DNA of 6,468 nt. Origin: Dechloromonas sp. UBA6271. GTDB taxonomy: Bacteria > Pseudomonadota > Gammaproteobacteria > Burkholderiales > Rhodocyclaceae. The notes below the pieces were generated by a model. The model was not told the origin of the DNA. It did no database searches and was given only the letters and a program-made list of their open reading frames with translations. Below, one piece after another: positions 1 through 6,109 of this stretch. The stretch covers positions 1 to 6,468 of the forward strand of contig DJUX01000027.1 of assembly GCA_002440665.1 (NCBI GenBank). Reading direction: 5' to 3'. Each line of letters starts with the position of its first letter. Position 1 is the stretch's first letter. The translations under genes were made by a program, and so were the position numbers.

Positions 1-21
1 CTAATGGACAATCTGGGTTGA
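1..21 (+). CDS. Possible 3' end of an upstream gene (partial)
   Basis: The first frame reads six codons (LMDNLG) and stops at TGA at 19-21, one base before the hslO start codon. If this is a real gene, its end is nearly contiguous with hslO, which would explain why hslO has no clear Shine-Dalgarno sequence of its own (translational coupling). The fragment is too short to identify, and an open frame of this length can occur by chance. Confidence 0.2.
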   Translation, partial: LMDNLG

Positions 22-22
22 A

Positions 23-898
23 ATGAGCAACAGCTTTGTCCGCCGCTTCCTGTTCGAGCATCTCGACATCCGCGGTGCCGTCGTCCATCTTGGCGATTCC
101 TGGCAGCAAATGCAGGTCGACCGCGACTACCAGCCCACCGTCGCCCAGCTGCTCGGCGAAACCGCCGCTGTCACCGCGCTGATCGCCGCCCAGCTCAAGC
201 AGCCCGGCCGCCTCACCCTGCAACTGCGCGGCAACGGCCCGGTCCAGCTGCTGGTCATGGATTGCAACGAACAGCTGCAGCTGCGCGGCATGGCGCGCAG
301 CAACCCGGTTGTCCTCCCCGCCCCGGTGCCGGAATTGCTCGGCGCCCATGAGGGCGGCCAGTTGATGCTCAGCCTCGACATGCCGGACGCCCGCCATCCG
401 TACCAGAGCTACGTCCCGCTGGTCGGCGACAGCATCGCGGCGATTTTCGAGCATTACCTCGAACAGTCCGAGCAGCAGCCTTCACGCCTTTTCGTCAGCG
501 CCGGCCCCAAGGCGGCCGCCTGCCTCTTCCTGCAGAAAATGCCGGAAGCCGACGCCCGCGACGCCGACGGCTGGCACCGCATCACGCAACTGGCGGCCAC
601 CGTCAAGCCCGCAGAACTGCTCGAACTCGATGCCGAGGCCCTGCTCGGCCGCCTCTTCCACGAAGACATGGCGACCCATGGCGTGCGCGTTTACGACCCG
701 CTGCCGGTGGTCTACCACTGCCCGGAAGACTGGACCAAGGTGCGCGACATGATCCGCAGCCTCGGTCGCGAGGACGCCGAGACGATCCTGCGCGAACATG
801 GCGAAATCCTGATCCGCGACGACATCTGCAACCACAGCTACCGCTTCAGCGCCGATGATGTCGCCGAGCTGTTTGCCGCCGGCCCGACGCTGCACTGA
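23..898 (+). CDS. hslO: Hsp33 redox-regulated chaperone, HslO, with altered zinc site
   Basis: Hsp33 is a cytosolic holdase that is normally inactive when reduced and zinc-bound, and is switched on by oxidative unfolding of its C-terminal zinc domain. This 291-residue protein matches the family in length and layout. The N-terminal core starts with FVRRFLFEHLDIRGAVV and contains LRGNGPVQLLV near residues 69-79. A linker with LLGRLFHED follows, then the C-terminal switch domain. Aligned from memory without gaps to the E. coli protein, the canonical C-x-C...C-x-x-C ligand set becomes C233-P-E235 and D266-D-I-C269. Two of the four zinc cysteines are therefore acidic residues, while the surrounding fold signature (GEI, YRF, DVAEL) is kept. 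The ATG at 23 is the natural family start. No strong ribosome-binding site is visible, so coupling to an upstream gene is possible. Family identity is certain; whether the redox switch still works is not. Confidence 0.95.
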   Translation: MSNSFVRRFLFEHLDIRGAVVHLGDSWQQMQVDRDYQPTVAQLLGETAAVTALIAAQLKQPGRLTLQLRGNGPVQLLVMDCNEQLQLRGMARSNPVVLPAPVPELLGAHEGGQLMLSLDMPDARHPYQSYVPLVGDSIAAIFEHYLEQSEQQPSRLFVSAGPKAAACLFLQKMPEADARDADGWHRITQLAATVKPAELLELDAEALLGRLFHEDMATHGVRVYDPLPVVYHCPEDWTKVRDMIRSLGREDAETILREHGEILIRDDICNHSYRFSADDVAELFAAGPTLH

Positions 899-931
899 GC
901 GGCGCGGCCCACCAGTCAAAGGGAGATGCCC

Positions 932-1186
932 ATGCGTTCGACCCGTGCCACAGCGGCCGTCGCCCGCCTTAACCAGCGAAGCGAGGGGCACCACTACCTG
1001 ATGGTGATGACCGGCAGCGGCCTGTTCCTGCTGCGCGAGCGGGTCGACGGCGGCGACCGGGACATCTCGGAAGCGCTGCCGCTCGACGACTTCGTGCGCT
1101 TCGTCAACGCCCAAGGGCCGCAACAGGCGCCGCGCATCACCAAGAACGATGCCGCCTTCGCCAAACAACTGGTCAGGAAACCTTAG
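932..1186 (+). CDS. Small uncharacterised protein downstream of hslO
   Basis: I do not recognise this 84-residue protein. It starts 33 bases after the hslO stop on the same strand and is probably co-transcribed with it. Two ATGs are possible, at 926 and 932. The AAAGGGAG ribosome-binding sequence at 918-925 abuts the first and stands six bases before the second, so 932 is preferred. The product has a basic N-terminus (MRSTRATAAVARLNQR), a central hydrophobic strand-like stretch (YLMVMTGSGLFLLRE, about residues 23-37), an acidic middle (DGGDRDISEALPLDDF) and a basic tail ending in VRKP. It has no signal peptide, no full membrane helix and no cysteines. The good ribosome-binding site and tight packing support a real gene; the function is unknown. 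Confidence 0.7.
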   Translation: MRSTRATAAVARLNQRSEGHHYLMVMTGSGLFLLRERVDGGDRDISEALPLDDFVRFVNAQGPQQAPRITKNDAAFAKQLVRKP

Positions 1187-1229
1187 CCGCTCAGGCCCCC
1201 GCGCCTTCGGCCATCCCGTAGCCGCTCGC

Positions 1230-2162
1230 TCAAACGGCAGTCACATTGCCCGCAGCCAGCCACGCCTCGTAGCCGCCCTTCAGTGGCCGTACCGACAAAT
1301 AACCCTCGGCGAGCAGGCGGCGGGCCGCCTGAACGGCGCCGGCATCCTCGGGGCAGGCGCACAGGGTCACGATAGGCTGGCTCCTCGGCCAATTGCCGAC
1401 CGCATCCAGAAGACGGTCGTGTTCGGCGACGGTGGCGCCGACGATGGGGCCGGTTTCCGCCACCATGCTGGCCCCCCGCAGATCGAGCAGCAATAGCGGC
1501 TGCCTGGCTTCCATGGTCGCGAGAAGCTCGGCAGGCGTGATGTGCGGCACCGCCGACCATTGGCGGAAGCGATATTTCTGCCACAGCTTCCACCCCAGCC
1601 CGATGGCGACGATACCGACGACCACCACCAGGACGCTTCCCGCCTGCTCGTCCAGCGCGCTGATGACCGTCTGGACCTCTCTGCGCAAAATCCAGCCGGC
1701 GCCAAGCGCGAGGCCCGCCCACAAGGCCGCCCCCGCCGCCGCCGCAAGCAGGAAACCAGGCAGCGCCATGCGCAACGAGCCGGCAATCGGCGGCGCCACG
1801 GTGGAGAAACCGGGGATGAACTTGGCGATCACCAGCGAACCGAGGCCCCAGCGGACAAATCGTGCCTCGGTCTGGCTGACGCAGGAGCCGGGGTTGATCG
1901 ACAGCTTGCACAATCCCGACAGTACCCGGTAGCCGAACACGCGCCCGGCCAGATACCACATCCAGTCGGCGATGACCGAGGCGACGATGGCCGCCGCCAG
2001 GATGTTGGCCAATTGGTTCGAGGAAACCGCCAGGCTGCCGGCCAGCAACAAGGTCGGAACGGCAGGTACCGGCAGCCCCGCCTGCTGCAGCAGCACGTTC
2101 AGAAAGACGACCCAGACAGCGTCGCGCTGGAGTGATTCGCTGATCTGGGAGAGTTCCATCAT
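1230..2162 (-). CDS. DedA-family membrane protein fused to a rhodanese domain
   Basis: This 310-residue protein joins two domains. Residues about 16-160 are DedA-like (SNARE-associated/VTT family): a hydrophobic N-terminal segment with GLPVPAVPTLLLAGSLA, a helix around AAAIVASVIADWMWYLAG, the signature IAKFIPGFSTVAPPIAG near 112-128, and a further helix to about 160. A single hydrophobic helix (about 177-193) leads to a rhodanese domain from about 207 to the end. That domain carries LLLDLRG and an active-site loop TLCACPEDAGA with Cys268 the likely sulfur carrier. DedA proteins act in membrane lipid transport and proton-motive-force homeostasis; rhodaneses transfer sulfane sulfur. The canonical DedA motif has an arginine where this one has lysine (AKFIPG). 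The start chosen is the ATG at 2162, preceded by AAAGG with a five-base spacer; ATG 2159 is nearly as good, and a GTG at 2198 is less likely. It is the last gene of the azoR-pirin run. The combined role is unknown. Confidence 0.9.
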   Translation of the reverse strand: MMELSQISESLQRDAVWVVFLNVLLQQAGLPVPAVPTLLLAGSLAVSSNQLANILAAAIVASVIADWMWYLAGRVFGYRVLSGLCKLSINPGSCVSQTEARFVRWGLGSLVIAKFIPGFSTVAPPIAGSLRMALPGFLLAAAAGAALWAGLALGAGWILRREVQTVISALDEQAGSVLVVVVGIVAIGLGWKLWQKYRFRQWSAVPHITPAELLATMEARQPLLLLDLRGASMVAETGPIVGATVAEHDRLLDAVGNWPRSQPIVTLCACPEDAGAVQAARRLLAEGYLSVRPLKGGYEAWLAAGNVTAV

Positions 2163-2245
2163 CTTCGCCTTTCGCTGGTTTTCAGGGGCCTGCTTCACGT
2201 CCTCGGATGCAGTTCCCCGATACGACTACGCGCTGCCGGCTTGGT

Positions 2246-3130
2246 TCACAGCGATTGAACCACGGCCGCCTCGAATTTTCCCGCCTCGTAATCGCGCATG
2301 GCCTGGTAAATCTGCTCCGTCGAATTCATCACGAACGGGCCGTACTGGGCAATCGGCTCTTTCAACGGCTGCCCGGCGATGATCAGCACGCGGGCATCCT
2401 CGCTGGCTTCAATGTAGACTTCACCGGCGCGGTTGTTGGCGAGAATCGCCATGTGGCGGTCGCCCACGGTTGTTCCGGCAATGTTGACGCTGCCGCGATA
2501 GGTGTAGGTAAAGGCATTGTGCCCGGCGGCGATCGGCTGCACGAAACGGCGCCCGGCCGGCAGATGCACGTCCAGATACAGCGGTTCCGTATCCGGGCGC
2601 TGCACCGCGCCGGCTGTCCCGTGGCTGGCGCCGGCGATGACGCGCACCCGGACGCCGTCTTCCGTGGTGAATTCAGGAATTGCCGCCGGCGGAATATCGC
2701 GATAGCTCGGCGCCACCATCTTGTTCTTGGCCGGCAGATTGAGCCAGAGCTGGAAACCCTCCATCAGGCCTTCTTCCTGTTCCGGCAATTCGGAATGGAT
2801 CAGCCCACTGCCGGTGGTCATCCACTGCGCGCCGCCCGGCCCGAGCAGGCCTGAATTGCCGACGCTGTCATGGTGGCGCATCCGTCCCGCGATCATATAG
2901 GTGACCGTTTCAAAGCCGCGATGCGGGTGATCGGGAAAGCCGCCGATATAGTCGTCCGGATTCTCGTTGCGGAAAGCATCGAGCATCAGGAACGGATCGA
3001 GACGGCGCTGCAAGGGCTGGGTCAGCACGCGGGTCAGGCGAACCCCGGCGCCATCGGAAGTGGCAATGCCCTGGACAAGGCGCTCGACGGTTCTGAACTC
3101 AACAACTGTTGCGGTCGACTGCGTATTCAT
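2246..3130 (-). CDS. Pirin family protein (bicupin)
   Basis: Pirins are two-domain cupin proteins with an iron site in the N-terminal barrel. Some bacterial members have quercetin 2,3-dioxygenase activity in vitro, but most have no known physiological substrate. This 294-residue protein has the usual length and the full metal-binding set: DHPHRGFETVTY gives His68 and His70, and GSGLIHSELP gives His112 and Glu114. A C-terminal cupin follows with AGHNAFTYTYRGSVNI and RVLIIAGQPLKEPIAQYGPFVMNS, typical of YhhW-like pirins. The start at 3130 is fixed by a perfect AGGAGG eight bases upstream; the frame stays open to 3193 but that extension has no family match. It lies 75 bases downstream of azoR and 83 bases upstream of the DedA-rhodanese gene, so the three probably share a transcript. 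Pirin genes commonly sit beside quinone or azo reductases, suggesting a role with aromatic or electrophilic compounds (inference). Confidence 0.93.
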   Translation of the reverse strand: MNTQSTATVVEFRTVERLVQGIATSDGAGVRLTRVLTQPLQRRLDPFLMLDAFRNENPDDYIGGFPDHPHRGFETVTYMIAGRMRHHDSVGNSGLLGPGGAQWMTTGSGLIHSELPEQEEGLMEGFQLWLNLPAKNKMVAPSYRDIPPAAIPEFTTEDGVRVRVIAGASHGTAGAVQRPDTEPLYLDVHLPAGRRFVQPIAAGHNAFTYTYRGSVNIAGTTVGDRHMAILANNRAGEVYIEASEDARVLIIAGQPLKEPIAQYGPFVMNSTEQIYQAMRDYEAGKFEAAVVQSL

Positions 3131-3138
3131 GGTCAAAA

Positions 3139-3144
3139 CCTCCT
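3139..3144 (-). promoter_or_regulatory. Strong ribosome-binding site of the pirin gene
   Basis: On the - strand this reads AGGAGG, a perfect Shine-Dalgarno core, with an eight-base spacer (TTTTGACC) before the ATG at 3130. It decides the pirin start against the longer open frame reaching 3193. Confidence 0.85.
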
Positions 3145-3170
3145 GACAGAATGTTTGAAGCGAGAAAGCC

Positions 3171-3184
3171 CGCGTTGCCACGCG
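3171..3184 (-). other. Small hairpin between azoR and pirin
   Basis: CGCGT and ACGCG form a perfect five-base-pair stem around a four-base loop, in the 75-base gap between the azoR stop and the pirin start. The transcript then reads GGGCTTTCT, without a proper U-run, so it is at most a weak attenuator or RNA-processing site. A stem this short can occur by chance in GC-rich DNA. Confidence 0.25.
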
Positions 3185-3205
3185 CTTCCTCACGCACTGT
3201 GCCGA

Positions 3206-3805
3206 TTAGGCAATCAGTTCGCCGATCCGTGCCTCAGCCTCGGCAAATGCCTTGCTCGCCGAATCGGCACCCATCGCCAGACCTTCGGCGTAGATGAATT
3301 CGACATCGGTCATGCCGAGGAAAGCCAGCACGCTCTTCAGATACGGCACCTGGGAATCGGCCGGAGTATCACGGTAGAGACCGCCGCGGGCCAGGGCCAC
3401 ATAGACCTTCTTGCCCTTGACCAGCCCTTCCGGACCGTTCGCGGTGTAGCGGAAAGTCACCCCGGCACGGGCGATGGCGTCGATCCAGGTCTTCAGCTGC
3501 ACGGGGACGCCGAAGTTGTACATCGGCACGCCGAGCACGATGGCATCGACCGACTGGAGCTGGGCGATCAGCGCGTCATCGAGGGCAACGCGCGCCGCTT
3601 GTTCCGGGGTGCGCTGCTCGGCGGGCGTAAACAACGCCGCCAGTGCCGGTTCATCGAGCACCGGATGCGGGTCGCTGGCGAGATCGCGCAGTTCGATGCT
3701 GGCATTCGGGTACTGCGCTTGCAGGCGCGCGGTGACGGTGTCGGCCAGGCGGGTCGAGTTGGCACCGGCGGAACGGGCACTGGCGTTGATTTGCAGAATT
3801 TTCAT
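3206..3805 (-). CDS. azoR: FMN-dependent NADH-azoreductase / quinone reductase
   Basis: AzoR enzymes are cytosolic flavodoxin-fold dimers that use FMN and NADH to reduce azo bonds and, probably more relevantly, quinones by two electrons, limiting redox cycling. The 199-residue product has the family length and signatures: MKILQINASAR at the N-terminus with Ser9 and Ser17 in the FMN-phosphate loop region, AIVLGVPMYNFGVPVQLKTWIDAIARAGVTF with PMYNFGVP at 94-101, YTANGPEGLVKGKK, and an ALARGG loop where the E. coli enzyme has a TRGG-type sequence. The ATG at 3805 fits the family start and has GGAG nine bases upstream; the frame is open to 3934, but that extension runs through the intergenic operator and is rejected. 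It is the first gene of the leftward run and is divergent from a LysR regulator, the usual arrangement for regulator and target. Confidence 0.95.
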   Translation of the reverse strand: MKILQINASARSAGANSTRLADTVTARLQAQYPNASIELRDLASDPHPVLDEPALAALFTPAEQRTPEQAARVALDDALIAQLQSVDAIVLGVPMYNFGVPVQLKTWIDAIARAGVTFRYTANGPEGLVKGKKVYVALARGGLYRDTPADSQVPYLKSVLAFLGMTDVEFIYAEGLAMGADSASKAFAEAEARIGELIA

Positions 3806-3866
3806 GATCGTTTTCTCCAGGGTTGGGTGGAATGCGAGGTCAGCCTTTGCTGAAACCATGGAGTGA

Positions 3867-3872
3867 ATTCTA
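3867..3872 (-). promoter_or_regulatory. Possible -10 box of the azoR promoter
   Basis: Read on the - strand this is TAGAAT, one mismatch from TATAAT, about 60 bases before the azoR start. The hexamer 17 bases upstream (TTCCGG) is a poor -35 box, as expected for a promoter that needs an activator such as the divergent LysR protein. The call rests on a short match only. Confidence 0.3.
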
Positions 3873-3884
3873 TTGCCGACAATG

Positions 3885-3915
3885 TTGAGCCGGAAGCCGT
3901 CGAAATGGGTATTAT
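3885..3915 (+). promoter_or_regulatory. Putative promoter of the LysR regulator gene
   Basis: TTGAGC at 3885-3890 and TATTAT at 3910-3915 resemble -35 and -10 boxes with a 19-base spacer, slightly longer than ideal. The -10 box overlaps the left arm of the palindrome at 3912-3937, which would let a bound regulator block its own transcription. The leader would be short, roughly 20-25 bases. Confidence 0.4.
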
Positions 3916-3937
3916 TGTTCCGTAAATGAAACAATAA
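3912..3937. promoter_or_regulatory. Palindromic operator, likely bound by the LysR regulator
   Basis: TTATTGTT at 3912-3919 and AACAATAA at 3930-3937 are perfect inverted arms around a ten-base spacer, with two further symmetric pairs inside (C3921/G3928, T3923/A3926). The site contains the T-N11-A pattern typical of LysR-type operators (for example T3918 to A3930) and is AT-rich in otherwise GC-rich DNA. It ends eight bases before the regulator's ATG, overlaps its Shine-Dalgarno sequence and predicted -10 box, and lies about 110 bases upstream of the azoR start. This fits autorepression together with control of azoR. The inverted repeat is directly visible; the binding protein is inferred. 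Confidence 0.65.
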
Positions 3938-3945
3938 GGAAGCCC

Positions 3946-4848
3946 ATGAGCCTGGATGCCAACGACCTGATCCTCTTCGCCCAAGTGATGGAGAGCGGGA
4001 GCTTTTCGCGCGCGGCCGAGCGGACCGGCTTGCCGAAATCGACCCTGTCGCGGCGCATCACCACGCTAGAGACGAAGCTGGGCGAGCGCCTGCTGACGCG
4101 CAGCACCCGCCGTCTGGCGATCACCGAGTTCGGCGAACGGATCCTGGAACACGCGCGACGCCTGCTCGAGGAAACCGAAGCCGCGTCGGCCATGGCCCTG
4201 CATCGGCAGGGCGTGCCACGCGGTGTCTTGCGGGTTTCCATGCCGCCTGATTTCGTCGAACTGGATTTGACGCCTTTCCTGCTCCAGTTTGCCGCCAGCT
4301 ATCCGGAAGTCCGCCTTGAACTCGACCTCTCGCCGCGCCGTGTCGACCTGCTGGCCGAACGTTTCGACCTCGCCGTGCGGGTGGCCAGCCGCCTGCCCGA
4401 CGACACTACGCTGGTCGCGAGAAAGCTCTGCGAACTGGAGAACGGGCTCTACGCCAGCCCGGCCTACCTAGCCCGCTATGGCGTTCCGGAGAAGCCGCAG
4501 AACCTGCTCGAACACGTCGGCCTGCGCCTGATCGGCGGCAATGGCGATGCCCTGCCCTGGCGTCTTTCGCGCGGTGCCGAGCAGTGGGAAGGCATGCCTG
4601 ACGGACCGCTGGCCGCGAACTCGCCACGCTTGCAACGCGACCTTGCCCGGCACGGCATGGGGATCGTCGGCATCGACGAGCGCTTTGCGCAAAACTGGGT
4701 GGAACAAGGCCTGCTCAAACGCGTGCTGCCCGATTGGGCGCTACCCACCGTCACGATCTGGTGCGTGACACCCGGTCGGCGCTTGCTGCCGGTGCGCACC
4801 ACGGCCTTCATCGACATGCTGCGGGCGGCGCTGGCGAAGGGGAGTTAG
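3946..4848 (+). CDS. LysR-family transcriptional regulator divergent from azoR
   Basis: This 300-residue protein has the standard LysR layout and length. An N-terminal winged helix-turn-helix includes SGSFSRAAERTGLPKSTLSRRITTLE (residues 17-42) and ERLLTRSTRRLAITEFG. A linker helix follows, then a substrate-binding domain from about residue 90 (GVLRVSMPPDF, LELDLSPRRVDLLAERFDLAVRV) to the end. The R-V-D-L-LAERFDLAVRV stretch is typical of the CrgA/AaeR-like group that often controls neighbouring quinone or aromatic-compound enzymes. ATG 3946 follows AAGGA at a five-base spacing. Being divergent from azoR, with an operator-like palindrome in the shared region, it is the likely regulator of azoR and the downstream genes. 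Two cysteines (162 and 273) could be relevant to redox or electrophile sensing, but nothing in the sequence shows this; the inducer is unknown. Confidence 0.93.
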   Translation: MSLDANDLILFAQVMESGSFSRAAERTGLPKSTLSRRITTLETKLGERLLTRSTRRLAITEFGERILEHARRLLEETEAASAMALHRQGVPRGVLRVSMPPDFVELDLTPFLLQFAASYPEVRLELDLSPRRVDLLAERFDLAVRVASRLPDDTTLVARKLCELENGLYASPAYLARYGVPEKPQNLLEHVGLRLIGGNGDALPWRLSRGAEQWEGMPDGPLAANSPRLQRDLARHGMGIVGIDERFAQNWVEQGLLKRVLPDWALPTVTIWCVTPGRRLLPVRTTAFIDMLRAALAKGS

Positions 4849-5217
4849 GCTTGAACGCCGGATTAGGTAACAACTTCCGTTCTCCAAGCGGTGGCCACAA
4901 ACCGCCGGTCGAGGTGGCCATCCAATTTCAATAGGTAAGGCATCTTCAGACTCAGTCGAGAGCCTGATATTCGGCGAACATTGACTTCTACACTGCCTTG
5001 ACCCGGCCAGCAACGGTCATCGCCTGTGGCCGAGAACCGCGCTTCCGTGCGGCGGGTGCAGCCGATGTCTGCCGATCGCGTTCTGCGTCCTGCATGGAGC
5101 GTTTGGGCGGAACGCGTCTGAACTTCCTGCATCCGGACATGCCCAACGCGAGTCAGAATCTGGCGATGTGTTCGATTCGACCGGAGCCAGCCGTGCCTAT
5201 CCCGAGGAGGTGCCGTC
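4849..5217. other. 369-base stretch with no credible gene
   Basis: Frames are open on both strands here (for example 4863-5219 on the - strand and 4998-5348 on the + strand), but their translations are rich in Arg, Cys, Thr and Ser with no recognisable domain, no good ribosome-binding site and overlap with the real gene at 5218. GGTGGCCA occurs twice, at 4890-4897 and 4913-4920, and GCGGT/ACCGC could form a five-base-pair hairpin at about 4888-4905. I found no convincing promoter for the downstream gene. The texture resembles the degenerate dispersed repeats seen between genes in some betaproteobacterial genomes, but that is an impression and cannot be proved from one copy. Confidence 0.5.
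5204..5211 (+). promoter_or_regulatory. Strong ribosome-binding site of the MBL-fold hydrolase gene
   Basis: GAGGAGGT stands six bases before the ATG at 5218. This near-perfect Shine-Dalgarno sequence fixes the start and keeps the signal peptide in the product. Confidence 0.85.
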
Positions 5218-6045
5218 ATGAAACGGATGTCTTTGCTCCGTGCTGCAATAGGTATCGCCGCGTTGGCGGCATCTCTACTGCAATCTGCGCAGGCGGGCGG
5301 TCTCGAGCGACTTTATATCCTCAATTGCGGCGAAGGCACGGCCGGTGACATTTCACGCTGGTCGCCCGGCGTCAATGTGGGCAAGGCGATGCCCTTCGTG
5401 GACAACTGCTATCTGCTCAAACATAGCCAAGGCTGGATAATATGGGATACCGGGGTGCCGGATGCGGTGGCGACGATGGCGGACGGCCTCAAGCCCTCCG
5501 ATCCCGGGGCGACGCATTGGTATCGCCCGAAGACGTTGGCCGGCCAGCTCGAGCAACTGGGTGTGAAAACAGCGGACATCAAGTTCCTCGCGGTGTCGCA
5601 CAGTCACCCGGACCACATCGGTAACGTCGAACTGTTTCCAGACGCCATGTTGTTTGTGCAGAAGGCAGAGTATGAGTGGCAGGACGCAAGACGACAGCCG
5701 CGGTTCAACCCGAACCACCCGGTCACCCTGCTCGAAGGCGACAAGGACGTGTTCGGAGACGGCAGCGTCACCCTGATTTCGACCCCTGGACACACCCCGG
5801 GCCACCAGTCGATGCTGGTCAGATTGCCCAAGACCGGCGCGCTACTATTGTCAGGCGACGCAGTGCATTTCAGATCCAACTGGGAGAACCGTGTCGTACC
5901 TGCCATCAACACTGGGCAGGAGCAAACGACTGCGTCGATGAACCGCATTGCCGGAATACTCAACGAGAAGCAGGCCATCCTTTGGATTAATCACGACAAG
6001 GCGCAGCGCGACACGCTCAAGATGTCGCCAGCGTATTACGAATGA
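5218..6045 (+). CDS. Exported MBL-fold hydrolase, N-acyl-homoserine lactonase-like
   Basis: The 275-residue product starts with a signal peptide: basic MKRMSLLR, a hydrophobic core to about residue 21, and a likely cleavage after QSAQA (residue 26), so it should act in the periplasm or outside the cell. The mature part is a metallo-beta-lactamase fold with a complete two-metal site: HSHPDH (His128, His130, Asp132, His133), His192 in STPGHTPGHQS, Asp214 in LLSGDAVHF and His259 in INHDKA. WDTGVPD and PFVDNCYLL near the N-terminus, and the spacing of the motifs, resemble the AiiA/AttM lactonase branch, which opens the lactone ring of quorum-sensing signals. Other lactones or esters are equally possible substrates. 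The gene uses ATA four times and CTA three times, unlike hslO and the LysR gene, which have no ATA. It lies between a gene-free stretch and a transposase remnant, suggesting acquisition by transfer. The fold is certain; the substrate is inferred. Confidence 0.88.
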   Translation: MKRMSLLRAAIGIAALAASLLQSAQAGGLERLYILNCGEGTAGDISRWSPGVNVGKAMPFVDNCYLLKHSQGWIIWDTGVPDAVATMADGLKPSDPGATHWYRPKTLAGQLEQLGVKTADIKFLAVSHSHPDHIGNVELFPDAMLFVQKAEYEWQDARRQPRFNPNHPVTLLEGDKDVFGDGSVTLISTPGHTPGHQSMLVRLPKTGALLLSGDAVHFRSNWENRVVPAINTGQEQTTASMNRIAGILNEKQAILWINHDKAQRDTLKMSPAYYE

Positions 6046-6109
6046 AAGAGATGTGTCGAATGTGCGACCCTCGAGTGCAAACGGGTCAGGAACATTCAGT
6101 TTCGTGCCT

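Noticed and set aside
482..1168. 228-residue open frame on the - strand across hslO and the small downstream gene
   Set aside because: It is antisense to a certain hslO gene, has an Ala/Val/Gly/Arg-rich composition without a domain, and arises from GC-rich codon bias.
1184..1227. Direct repeat TAGCCGCTC at 1184-1192 and 1219-1227 between the convergent genes
   Set aside because: Only nine bases, GC-rich and without inverted symmetry or a T-run; it is not a terminator and is probably chance.
1393..2135. Long + strand frames opposite the DedA-rhodanese gene
   Set aside because: Their translations are Arg/Gln/Pro/Ser-rich without motifs, and the - strand product is a clear two-domain protein.
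3131..3193. N-terminal extension of the pirin protein to 3193
   Set aside because: A perfect AGGAGG lies inside it at proper distance from ATG 3130, and the extra residues have no family counterpart.
2870..3853. 327-residue + strand frame opposite pirin and azoR
   Set aside because: It spans two well-supported genes and their gap on the other strand; the length reflects GC-skewed third positions, and no domain is recognisable.
3806..3934. N-terminal extension of AzoR to an upstream start at 3934
   Set aside because: The family begins at MKILQI, a Shine-Dalgarno sequence precedes ATG 3805, and the extension would run through the promoter region and the palindrome.
4981..5003. TTGACT (4981-4986) and TTGACC (4998-5003) as -35 boxes for the lactonase-like gene
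   Set aside because: Neither has a plausible -10 hexamer 16-18 bases downstream (the sequence there is GC-rich).
4863..5219. 118-residue - strand frame in the gap before the lactonase-like gene
   Set aside because: It overlaps the start of the 5218 gene, lacks a ribosome-binding site, and has an Arg/Thr/Cys-rich sequence typical of non-coding DNA.
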